In this document: piece after piece, positions 7,565 through 12,828 of the stretch
Numbering within the stretch: position 1 is the stretch's first letter
Layout: each line of letters starts with the position of its first letter
NCBI GenBank assembly: GCA_964385055.1
Contig: CAYLMH010000038.1
Coordinates: 1-12,828 of the forward strand
Direction of reading: 5' to 3'
Length of the DNA stretch: 12,828 nt
Origin: JACRPI01 sp964385055
Lineage (GTDB): Archaea; Nanobdellota; Nanobdellia; Woesearchaeales; DSVV01
Program-made: the position numbers and the translations under genes
The notes under the pieces: model-generated
Database searches by the model: none
The model's input: only the letters and a program-made list of their open reading frames with translations
What the model was told of the DNA's origin: nothing

Positions 7565-9133
7565 TCATTCCTTGATCACTCTTACATATCCTTCTGTTGC
7601 GTTTACTTCAACTTTCATGCCGTCTTTCAGTACACGTGTTGCTTTTTTTGTCGATATGATGCAGGGTTTCTTGAGCTCTCTGCTGATAATTGCAGCATGA
7701 CAGGTTAAACCTCCTTCATCTGTAATAATCGCAATTGCTTTTTTCATCCCAGGAACAAACTCTGGCTGTGTCATGCACGCGACAAGGACTTGTCCTTCCT
7801 GAAATTTTGAGACTTCTTCCATGCCTCTGCACACTTTGACAATCCCTACTGCATGTCCTTGTGATGCGCAATGGCCTTTGAGTATTTCTTGCTCTTCATG
7901 ACTGTGTTCCTGTGTTAACACATTGATTATTTCTTCTGCTTCTTTTCCTGTTAAAAGATATTGTGTTTCTCCCTTTTCTGTGATGAAGACACTCTTTCTT
8001 TTTCTTTCTTGAAGGTCTGCTCTGCTTATTGATTTGAGAATTGCTTCTTCTATCTCATAATGAGAAACGTAGCGCATTTCTTCGATGGGAATGTTAAGTT
8101 CTTTTCCTAATCGCGCAAGGAAAAGATCAATAAAATGATTGGTATGGGTGATGACTTCTTTTCGTACGTCATGGATAATGCCCATGGTGTCGTTTATTTC
8201 GATCAATGTTTTGAGTTCCTGACTGAGATCCTGTTCTTCCATGAACTCTCTTTTTGTTTGTTCAATTGTTCTAAAGTGTTCTTCTTGTTCTTGCGCATCT
8301 TTTGCAGGATGCTTGTGCTTTTCCAGTGTATGTTTTATTTCTTCCACAAAATGTTCTACGGGAAGTACTTTCGCTCCAGCGTAGGCATTATTCATCCAAA
8401 ACATTTTCTGCTGATATTCTTGGATTTTCTTGAGAATATTTTTTCCTTCAGCGCTTTGTTCCAATGTCTTTGCAATTTCATGCGCGTTCTTTTGCATGAA
8501 TATTTCTTTCCATCCTTTTTCTTCTCCTTCTATTGCGAGGTGGAGTAAAGCGAGTGTATGCTTTCCGATAAATGAAGGATGCAGAGCTCCTGTCAAAAGA
8601 GGAATTGCTTTCTCAACAAGCTCTTTCTTTCCTTTCTTGGTAAGTTCGTCTGTTATTGTATTTCGAATAAGATCTTCTGTTGGGTAGGTAAAACACTCAA
8701 TAATTAATGAGATTGCGATTGCTTTTCTATACGACGCGCTGAATTCTTGATACAGCCTTACTGCTTCTTGAAATCCAAGTGTTTCTATATTTGTCTTTTC
8801 TAGTTTCTTTATGAACTTCTCATGCGCTTTTCGAAGCTCTTCATCTTTCTTAAGGAGCCAGCTGAGATATGTTTTGTCTTCTTTGACTTTTTTCAAAATA
8901 CTTTTTAGTCCTTCTTCAAGATCATTCCAATCATAGAGATAATAACATTTATCTCCTTCATAATACTCTAGAATTGTCATGTAGCCAAAGCCTAACACTT
9001 CATGCCCTTCTTTGATGTTTCCCACAGTCGGGCCGCTCAATGGAGCGGGTGTACCGTTAAAGCCTTGAAAGTACCAACGCTTTTTCAGCAATTCGTCTCT
9101 TTTTTCTTTTGGGAGATTATGATAGAGTTTCAT
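7565..9133 (-). CDS. Helical acceptor-domain plus phosphohistidine swivel-domain protein (522 aa)
   Basis: First gene of the minus-strand operon. The C terminus is a swivel domain: KGHCASQGHAVG (419-430), MTQPEFVPGMKKA, TDEGGLTCHAAIISREL with catalytic His479 by homology (the T-C-H triad is the PEP-synthase form), and an RVLKDGMKVEVNATEG end. The body includes AVRLYQEFSASYRKAIAISL (124-143), KMFWMNNAY (243-251), an Arg near 324 in DVRKE, and RLGKELNIPIEEMRYVSHYE (341-360), followed by EIEEAI. This last block corresponds to the segment preceding the His domain in rifampin-phosphotransferase-like enzymes. The N-terminal 70 residues carry many aromatics and a GTPAPLSGPTVG loop not seen in the neighbours, so the acceptor site may differ. 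The next gene starts 12 bp downstream. An AGGTG lies about 14 nt before the ATG. Substrate unknown. Confidence 0.87.
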   Translation of the reverse strand: MKLYHNLPKEKRDELLKKRWYFQGFNGTPAPLSGPTVGNIKEGHEVLGFGYMTILEYYEGDKCYYLYDWNDLEEGLKSILKKVKEDKTYLSWLLKKDEELRKAHEKFIKKLEKTNIETLGFQEAVRLYQEFSASYRKAIAISLIIECFTYPTEDLIRNTITDELTKKGKKELVEKAIPLLTGALHPSFIGKHTLALLHLAIEGEEKGWKEIFMQKNAHEIAKTLEQSAEGKNILKKIQEYQQKMFWMNNAYAGAKVLPVEHFVEEIKHTLEKHKHPAKDAQEQEEHFRTIEQTKREFMEEQDLSQELKTLIEINDTMGIIHDVRKEVITHTNHFIDLFLARLGKELNIPIEEMRYVSHYEIEEAILKSISRADLQERKRKSVFITEKGETQYLLTGKEAEEIINVLTQEHSHEEQEILKGHCASQGHAVGIVKVCRGMEEVSKFQEGQVLVACMTQPEFVPGMKKAIAIITDEGGLTCHAAIISRELKKPCIISTKKATRVLKDGMKVEVNATEGYVRVIKE

Positions 9134-9147
9134 TTTTACAGTCCTAC

Positions 9148-9153
9148 ACCTTT
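9148..9153 (-). promoter_or_regulatory. Possible Shine-Dalgarno for the 522-aa gene
   Basis: The minus strand reads AAGGTG here, complementary to the 16S 3' end, but the gap to the ATG at 9133 is about 14 nt, longer than usual. It would lie in a leader of roughly 20 nt if transcription starts about 26 bp downstream of the shared TATATATA element. Confidence 0.3.
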
Positions 9154-9176
9154 CTTCTTTTGTGTGAAGCGAAACG

Positions 9177-9186
9177 TATATATATT
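9177..9186. promoter_or_regulatory. Symmetric TATA element in the divergent promoter region
   Basis: The run tatatatatt lies between the divergent 522-aa gene (ATG 9133) and the TrmB-like gene (ATG 9211). For the plus strand it is 25-34 bp before the ATG, fitting a leaderless regulator transcript. On the minus strand its palindromic core would place the transcription start near 9155. It may therefore serve both directions, making the two units compete for, or share, one TATA-binding site. Confidence 0.5.
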
Positions 9187-9188
9187 CT

Positions 9189-9210
9189 TGCTGTTATACT
9201 TGTTACTACA
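9189..9210. promoter_or_regulatory. Candidate operator copy 1 (6-10-6 dyad), abutting the TrmB start
   Basis: TGCTGT - ten bases - ACTACA. The right arm is the exact complement of TGTAGT; the left arm differs from TGTAGT at two positions. The site ends one base before the regulator's ATG and lies downstream of its TATA box, over the expected transcription start, a location suited to repression. Of the 20 bases at 9193-9212, 18 match copy 2. Confidence 0.5.
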
Positions 9211-9930
9211 ATGATGGGCAAACTTTTAGAATTGGGGTTTTCGACCAATGAAGCGAAAGTCTACCTTGCTTTAGTGAAGTTAGGAAGCGGCACCACAAGC
9301 GACATTACTAAAGAATCTGGTGTTCATCGTGTCAATACTTATGAAATCATTGACAAGCTGGTCAATAAAGGTCTTGTCAGTTCTCTTAAAAAAGGAGCAA
9401 AAACAATATACAGTGTTGGCGATCCAAAGAATCTTCTTCGCTTTGTTGAACAGAAGGAGGAAATTGCAAAACAGCTTGTTCCTGAACTTTCTGGACTCTA
9501 TAACATTAAAAATAAACGAGAAGAAGTGTTTTATTTTACTGGCCCTGAAGGGGTTATTACTGCATATTATATGATGCTTGATGAGAAAGCGCCAGTTATT
9601 TATGGTCTTGGCGGCACTGGTCTTTTGCGAAAAACATTGAAGCATAGACATGAACGATTTAATGCGGATAGACTTGCGCAGGGTGTTAAATGCAAGGCGC
9701 TTTATTATGAATCTGTTCGATCTGAAAAAGAAAAAAATCCCGATAAACTCTTCGAGATTCGGTACTTGCCAGATTCTTTCAAAACACCCGCAACTGTTGA
9801 TATTTGCGGGAGTGTTGTTTTAATTTTGCTTGCAGCGGATATGCCTCGCGTTATTGCGATTCGTAACAAAGAGATCGCGGAAGCATACAAAAATTATTTT
9901 GATTTTATGTGGAAGTTTGCGAAGAAGTAA
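9211..9930 (+). CDS. TrmB-like transcriptional regulator
   Basis: 239 aa. An N-terminal winged helix-turn-helix covers residues ~3-70: LGFSTNEAKVYLALVKLG is the family opening, SGVHRVNTYEIIDKLVNKGLV (36-56) includes the recognition helix, and KGAKTIYSV is the wing. The rest, from FTGPEGVITAYYMML (109-123) through YGLGG to the FDFMWKFAKK end, matches the ligand-sensing half common in TrmB-like proteins, which in characterised members binds sugars or related effectors. The ligand here is unknown. The open frame extends upstream to 9109, but that extension runs through the TATA box and the start of the divergent gene, so the ATG at 9211 (or the adjacent 9214) is preferred. Its position, divergent from the dikinase operon and beside three similar dyads, makes it the probable local regulator, possibly autoregulated. 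Confidence 0.87.
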   Translation: MMGKLLELGFSTNEAKVYLALVKLGSGTTSDITKESGVHRVNTYEIIDKLVNKGLVSSLKKGAKTIYSVGDPKNLLRFVEQKEEIAKQLVPELSGLYNIKNKREEVFYFTGPEGVITAYYMMLDEKAPVIYGLGGTGLLRKTLKHRHERFNADRLAQGVKCKALYYESVRSEKEKNPDKLFEIRYLPDSFKTPATVDICGSVVLILLAADMPRVIAIRNKEIAEAYKNYFDFMWKFAKK

Positions 9931-9952
9931 TGTAGTTATATTTATTACTACA
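9931..9952. promoter_or_regulatory. Candidate operator copy 2 (perfect 6-10-6 dyad)
   Basis: TGTAGT - ten A/T-rich bases - ACTACA, a perfect inverted repeat with 6-bp arms. It begins at the base after the regulator's TAA stop and lies upstream of the small membrane-peptide gene. A weak TATA-like cttatag follows at about 9959-9965, some 25 bp before that gene's ATG. The arms are one and a half to two helical turns apart, suiting a dimeric winged-helix protein. Confidence 0.5.
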
Positions 9953-9987
9953 ATATTTCTTATAGTTCTTTGTTCTTCATCGTTTCT

Positions 9988-10134
9988 ATGATTGGAAACG
10001 AGGCGTATGGTGCGTATTTGGAAACACTTCAAGAGATACCACAAAAGAAAAAACAACCTGTTTTAGAGGACAATACCTTCTTTTTTGTCTCTCTTTCTAT
10101 GTTCGTTGCTCTTTTGCTCTGGATCTTTTTGTAG
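9988..10134 (+). CDS. 48-aa tail-anchored membrane peptide, unrecognised
   Basis: ATG at 9988 opens a 48-codon frame ending TAG at 10132-10134. The N-terminal ~29 residues are polar and charged (a KKK cluster at 20-22, several Glu), followed by one hydrophobic stretch, FFFVSLSMFVALLLWIFL, running from residue 31 to the very end. That is the profile of a tail-anchored or single-pass membrane peptide with a soluble N terminus. It fills most of the gap between the regulator and the histidine phosphatase, and is flanked by operator copies 2 and 3, the last overlapping its stop codon. I see no Shine-Dalgarno. I do not recognise a family. It could recruit one of the neighbouring soluble proteins to the membrane, but that is a guess. 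A chance ORF is possible given its size; the neat hydrophobic C terminus argues against it. Confidence 0.5.
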   Translation: MIGNEAYGAYLETLQEIPQKKKQPVLEDNTFFFVSLSMFVALLLWIFL

Positions 10135-10151
10135 TTGTATTTATTACAGCA
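10130..10151. promoter_or_regulatory. Candidate operator copy 3 (6-10-6 dyad), just upstream of a TATA box
   Basis: TGTAGT - ten bases - ACAGCA. The left arm is perfect. The right arm ACAGCA is the exact complement of the variant left arm TGCTGT of copy 1, so copies 1 and 3 carry the same pair of half-sites in opposite orientation. It ends 4 bp before the TATA box of the histidine-phosphatase gene, a position typical of an activator site in archaea. Confidence 0.5.
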
Positions 10152-10155
10152 AAGG

Positions 10156-10164
10156 TATATAAAT
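10156..10164 (+). promoter_or_regulatory. TATA box for the histidine-phosphatase operon
   Basis: The sequence tatataaat is a strong archaeal TATA box. Transcription would be expected to begin near 10184-10188, just downstream of the in-frame GTG at 10182 and 15-19 nt before the ATG at 10203. Confidence 0.55.
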
Positions 10165-10202
10165 CTAGGTCTAACTATACAGTGAAAACAGAGTGTACAA
10201 CA

Positions 10203-10997
10203 ATGACAACAACAGAAACGACAACTGGGCAACGAGTAATACATTTAATTCGACATGGTGAGAAGAATCCAAGCACTGCAGCAGTTGATCCCAATCAATT
10301 GACTGAACAAGGAAGGCGCGATGCGCTTGCCTATGGTGTTGCATTGCGAGGTTCTCCTACTCTTGAAATTTATTGTTCTACTGATACTATTGGAAAAGCT
10401 GTTGACAGAAGCCATGATACTGGGTGGTATATTCATGCAGGGTATGCTGGTTTAGATTATGATACTGCAAACCAACTCTTTCGTTCTGATTCTGCGGTAA
10501 GAGCGCAGTTTGTTCCTGGACTTGAGGAGCGATTGCAACAGCGTGTTCCGCAGCGTATTTTAGATGAATATAGAGCAAAAAGAATTACTCGTGCACAAGC
10601 AATGGAACAATGTTATCAGATGCTTGCAACAGGTACAGAAAATGTTGATCCTGCTGAACGTGCGCTTATGCTTCATGGCGCTCAATCCTATCTTGCTGCA
10701 GTTATTTATCACATCATTGGTCGTTCTCATCCTGAGATACAACAACAAGATCCTTCTCATGCAATAGTTTTAGTAGGACATGATCCAAATATTGGTGGAT
10801 TACAGCAACATTTGGAGCCTGATGCACGACTTACTGAACTTGCTCCTTTGGATGGAATTACTGTTGTTCGAAGATATCCTGAAAGTATACACTATTCTTT
10901 TGGGAGAAATGTAGACCCCTTGGGTTTTCTTTCTCCTTCTTTGAGTGATTGTCTTAGATTATCTCCTGACATGAGTGATGTGAGGCGCGTGCTGTAA
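10203..10997 (+). CDS. Histidine phosphatase superfamily (phosphoglycerate-mutase-like fold) protein
   Basis: 264 aa from the ATG at 10203. The family signature LIRHGEKNP at 15-23 gives catalytic His18 with Arg17; the second catalytic His is His193 in VLVGHDPNIGG. A TEQGRRDA segment follows the first motif as in most members, and STDTIGKAVDRSHDTG (59-74) takes the place of the usual S-S-x-x-R-A-x-x-T-A. Both His residues and both Arg candidates are present, so phosphatase activity is likely; the substrate is not predictable. There is no signal peptide, so it acts in the cytoplasm. A GTG at 10182 would add seven residues but lies at or before the expected transcription start, so I prefer the ATG. 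Its TAA stop overlaps the next ATG by one base (TAATG), indicating translational coupling with the HAD hydrolase. Confidence 0.85.
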   Translation: MTTTETTTGQRVIHLIRHGEKNPSTAAVDPNQLTEQGRRDALAYGVALRGSPTLEIYCSTDTIGKAVDRSHDTGWYIHAGYAGLDYDTANQLFRSDSAVRAQFVPGLEERLQQRVPQRILDEYRAKRITRAQAMEQCYQMLATGTENVDPAERALMLHGAQSYLAAVIYHIIGRSHPEIQQQDPSHAIVLVGHDPNIGGLQQHLEPDARLTELAPLDGITVVRRYPESIHYSFGRNVDPLGFLSPSLSDCLRLSPDMSDVRRVL

Positions 10998-11635
10998 TGA
11001 ATGCAACCAATGTTTGGTTCGATCTTGAAGGAACATTATTGAAAAATCCTGCATATGATGCAGCTGTTGAAGATTTTGCGTATCAGTTGTATCTTCAGGA
11101 AACTGGAAAACAGCGAACAACAGAGACGAAAAATGAATTTGACGCATTGCTCAAACAACATGTTCGTAAATCTCTTATCTTTGTTGCGTTAGGAAAACCA
11201 AAGAAATTTTATGCAGAAGCATTTGCCACGCAGTTTTCCTTTCAAAACTATATTTCTCGAGATGAAGATGTTCAGAACGTTATTTCTTTTCTGAAACAAA
11301 AAAAGATTGGTCTTGGTGTTTATACGTCGGTTCCTCGTGATCAGCTTATTACTATTCTCGGATTGCTTGGTTTAGATCCATCTGACTTTACGTTGCTTTC
11401 TGGCGATAATGTCAAAAACGCAAAACCTGATCCAAAAGGTTTTGAGAAAATTGTCCAATGTTGTGGCGTTCCTGCCGAACAGATCATCTTTGTGGGTGAT
11501 AGTGAGAAGAAAGACATTATTCCTGCGAAAAGTGTTGGCATGAAAACAATTCTTGTTCGTTGCTCTTCTTCAGTTGCAGATTATTCTGCTCTTGATTTCA
11601 AAGAACTTCTCTCTTTGTTCCAAAAAGATTTATAA
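10997..11635 (+). CDS. HAD-superfamily hydrolase with DxE motif I
   Basis: 212 aa. Motif I is WFDLEGTLL: nucleophile Asp9, but the general acid/base Asp of DxDGT is Glu11. Motif II is YTSVPRDQ (Thr110-Ser111), motif III Lys143 in NAKPDPKGF, motif IV VGDSEKKDI with Asp168 and Asp173. A helical cap region of about 70 residues follows motif I. The overall layout is that of phosphoglycolate-phosphatase-like HAD phosphatases. The Asp-to-Glu change keeps an acid in place but could alter the rate of aspartyl-phosphate breakdown. The gene overlaps the histidine phosphatase by one base and is followed 22 bp later by the fourth helical-body protein, so two phosphatases and a probable phosphotransferase subunit appear to be one transcript. 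Confidence 0.85.
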   Translation: MNATNVWFDLEGTLLKNPAYDAAVEDFAYQLYLQETGKQRTTETKNEFDALLKQHVRKSLIFVALGKPKKFYAEAFATQFSFQNYISRDEDVQNVISFLKQKKIGLGVYTSVPRDQLITILGLLGLDPSDFTLLSGDNVKNAKPDPKGFEKIVQCCGVPAEQIIFVGDSEKKDIIPAKSVGMKTILVRCSSSVADYSALDFKELLSLFQKDL

Positions 11636-11657
11636 CTCATAATGAGATGATACCTTT

Positions 11658-12828
11658 ATGATCAAACCTGAAATTATTCTTAAAGAAGCGCAGGGAAAAA
11701 CACTCTACCTTCAAGCAGGAGAAGCAACGCCGATTAATGTGAGCTTGCCCATAACTTCTCTTTTGCGCATGCAGAAATACTACGGTGTTCATTTTCCGTT
11801 TTGGGTTGCGCATGTGAAGAATAATTATCTTACTAACTACGTTTCTTTGGAAGGAATGCGGGAACTTGCTCTTTCTTTCCTAGACAAACAGAAAAATGAT
11901 TCAAAATATGTTGATTTCATTGAGCAGACATGGCAGAAATCCTTTGCACCAATGCAAAAGACTGTTTTTCTTCTTCAGACACTTGATTTCTCTACGTTAT
12001 CTGAAAATGAGTTGCTTTCTCATCTTCAGACACTTTCTCAGCAAGGAGCAGAACAATGGTGTCCACTCATTTTTATTGATGCATTTGACGCAGAAGGAAA
12101 TCAGTTTCTGGAGTTGGAAATTAAAAAACATGCGCCTGTACTGCTTTCTGAAATAGGCCTTCTTACCACTCCTTCTGAAATGTCTTACTCACAACGTGAA
12201 AAGCTTGCATTCCTTCATCTTGCTCACGCTATTTTGAACAAAAAGGATGAAAAGATTGTTCTTTCTGCAAAAAAAGTAGCTGAACTTCCTTCTTATATCC
12301 AGAAACTTCTTGTTTCTCATGAACAGCAATTTTACTGGAGTAAAAATAATTATGCGCATATTCATTATATAGATGCACAATTTTTCCTTGAAGAACTGCA
12401 GAAGCTTCTTTTATCCTCATCTGAAGAAAAAATTAAGGAGGAGATTCATCATATTGAGACTTCTTTTGCTTTACAAATCAAAAAACGTGATCAGTTGCTC
12501 TCTTCTGCACCGCTTGCTGTCAAAAACCTCTGTACATTCTTTCAGAAACTTACTGCGCTTCGCGATATTCGCAAGGAAAAACAATGCATTCTAGTCATGT
12601 GGGTCAAACTCCTTTGTCATGCGCTTGCACAAAAGATGGATTGCGATCCAGTTCTGTTTGAACGGATGGCATATTGGGAAATTCCTCGGCTTTCCACTGA
12701 CCGAAAACAGTTTCTCAAAGAACTTCAGGAACGAACAGAAGTCGTCTACGTGATGTCTGATTTGCATGATGCTGTTCTCTTTACGAATGCAGAAGCTAGC
12801 CAGCTTCGTACATTTCTTGAATCCAAAC
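11658..12828 (+). CDS. Helical acceptor-domain protein, fourth homologue (3' end outside window)
   Basis: Not truncated by a stop: the frame is open from ATG 11658 to the window end, 390 codons. No catalytic swivel domain is reached, but the body matches the 495- and 522-aa proteins block by block: LLSHLQTLSQQGAEQW (119-134), TTPSEMSYSQREKLAFLHLA (170-189, like SSPTKNSYLLQEE of the 495-aa protein), FYWSKNNY (225-232, like FWMNNAY), ALRDIRKEK (300-308, like IHDVRKE), MAYWEIPRL (337-345) and VVYVMSDLHDAVLFTNAEA (362-380), which precedes the swivel domain in the others. I predict a PEP-utiliser domain with a G-x-x-C/S-H motif within about 110 codons beyond the edge. It follows the DxE HAD gene by 22 bp with a GAGATGAT element before the ATG that could act as a Shine-Dalgarno. 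Start choice is fairly secure. Confidence 0.75.
   Translation, partial: MIKPEIILKEAQGKTLYLQAGEATPINVSLPITSLLRMQKYYGVHFPFWVAHVKNNYLTNYVSLEGMRELALSFLDKQKNDSKYVDFIEQTWQKSFAPMQKTVFLLQTLDFSTLSENELLSHLQTLSQQGAEQWCPLIFIDAFDAEGNQFLELEIKKHAPVLLSEIGLLTTPSEMSYSQREKLAFLHLAHAILNKKDEKIVLSAKKVAELPSYIQKLLVSHEQQFYWSKNNYAHIHYIDAQFFLEELQKLLLSSSEEKIKEEIHHIETSFALQIKKRDQLLSSAPLAVKNLCTFFQKLTALRDIRKEKQCILVMWVKLLCHALAQKMDCDPVLFERMAYWEIPRLSTDRKQFLKELQERTEVVYVMSDLHDAVLFTNAEASQLRTFLESK

Noticed and set aside
5167..9133. A frameshifted or decayed full-length PEP synthase
   Set aside because: The order is wrong (His-domain genes come before the ATP-grasp gene), each gene has its own start and complete domains, there are two His-domain proteins, and no TIM-barrel remnant is seen.
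9109..9210. N-terminal extension of the TrmB-like protein
   Set aside because: It would overlap the start of the divergent 522-aa gene and translate the TATA box and dyad region; the winged helix begins right at the ATG at 9211.
10029..10244. 71-aa minus-strand Cys-rich frame
   Set aside because: It is opposite the small membrane peptide and the start of the histidine phosphatase, crosses the TATA box and dyad copy 3, and shows no recognisable zinc-finger spacing.
11896..12594. Short plus-strand frames within the last gene
   Set aside because: They are out-of-frame shadows of the long open frame beginning at 11658, which matches the other helical-body proteins.
1..12828. CRISPR array, tRNA, rRNA, insertion sequence
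   Set aside because: No regularly spaced repeats, no tRNA-like T-loop sequence, no rRNA core sequence and no transposase motif were seen by reading.

Overview
The window is AT-rich and most likely comes from an archaeon, probably a small-genome (DPANN-like) lineage. That placement is inferred from three things: TATA-like boxes lying roughly 22-30 bp before several start codons with no Shine-Dalgarno (a leaderless pattern), a TrmB-type winged-helix regulator, and split enzyme domains. There is no rRNA, tRNA, CRISPR array or insertion sequence that I can see. Genes are tightly packed, with no gene-free stretch over 300 bases.

Layout. 2-79 is the tail of an unidentified protein. 109-1032 (+) is an ornithine/aspartate-carbamoyltransferase-fold enzyme whose second-substrate loops are not those of ordinary ornithine carbamoyltransferase. 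It converges on 1051-2100 (-), a protein ending in a PEP-utilising swivelling phosphohistidine domain. 2172-2648 (-) is a GNAT acetyltransferase that follows a bacterial-architecture tRNA-guanine transglycosylase (2650-3819, -). 3871-4518 (-) is a single-domain ABC/AAA-type ATPase.

The core of the window runs from about 4555 to the right edge. On the minus strand an apparent operon reads 9133 to 4555: two large proteins, each an alpha-helical body plus a C-terminal phosphohistidine swivel domain (522 and 495 aa); a free-standing pyruvate-phosphate-dikinase/PEP-synthase ATP-binding domain (291 aa); and a HAD phosphatase. Divergently on the plus strand come a TrmB-like regulator, an unlisted 48-aa membrane-anchored peptide, a histidine phosphatase, a second HAD phosphatase overlapping it by 1 nt, and a fourth helical-body protein that runs off the window end, before its expected swivel domain.

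Taken together this looks like a modular, split dikinase/phosphotransferase system. One ATP-grasp subunit could charge the catalytic histidine of several different acceptor proteins, and phosphatases are encoded alongside. No PEP/pyruvate-binding TIM-barrel domain is encoded here, so gluconeogenic PEP synthesis is not the obvious function. The domain set resembles rifampin phosphotransferase (ATP-grasp, helical substrate domain, His domain) cut into separate genes. A 22-bp dyad of constant 6-10-6 geometry (consensus TGTAGT-N10-ACTACA) occurs three times: over the TrmB start, just after its stop, and next to the TATA box of the histidine phosphatase. It is a good candidate operator for the regulator. 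Substrates of the system cannot be read from the sequence.
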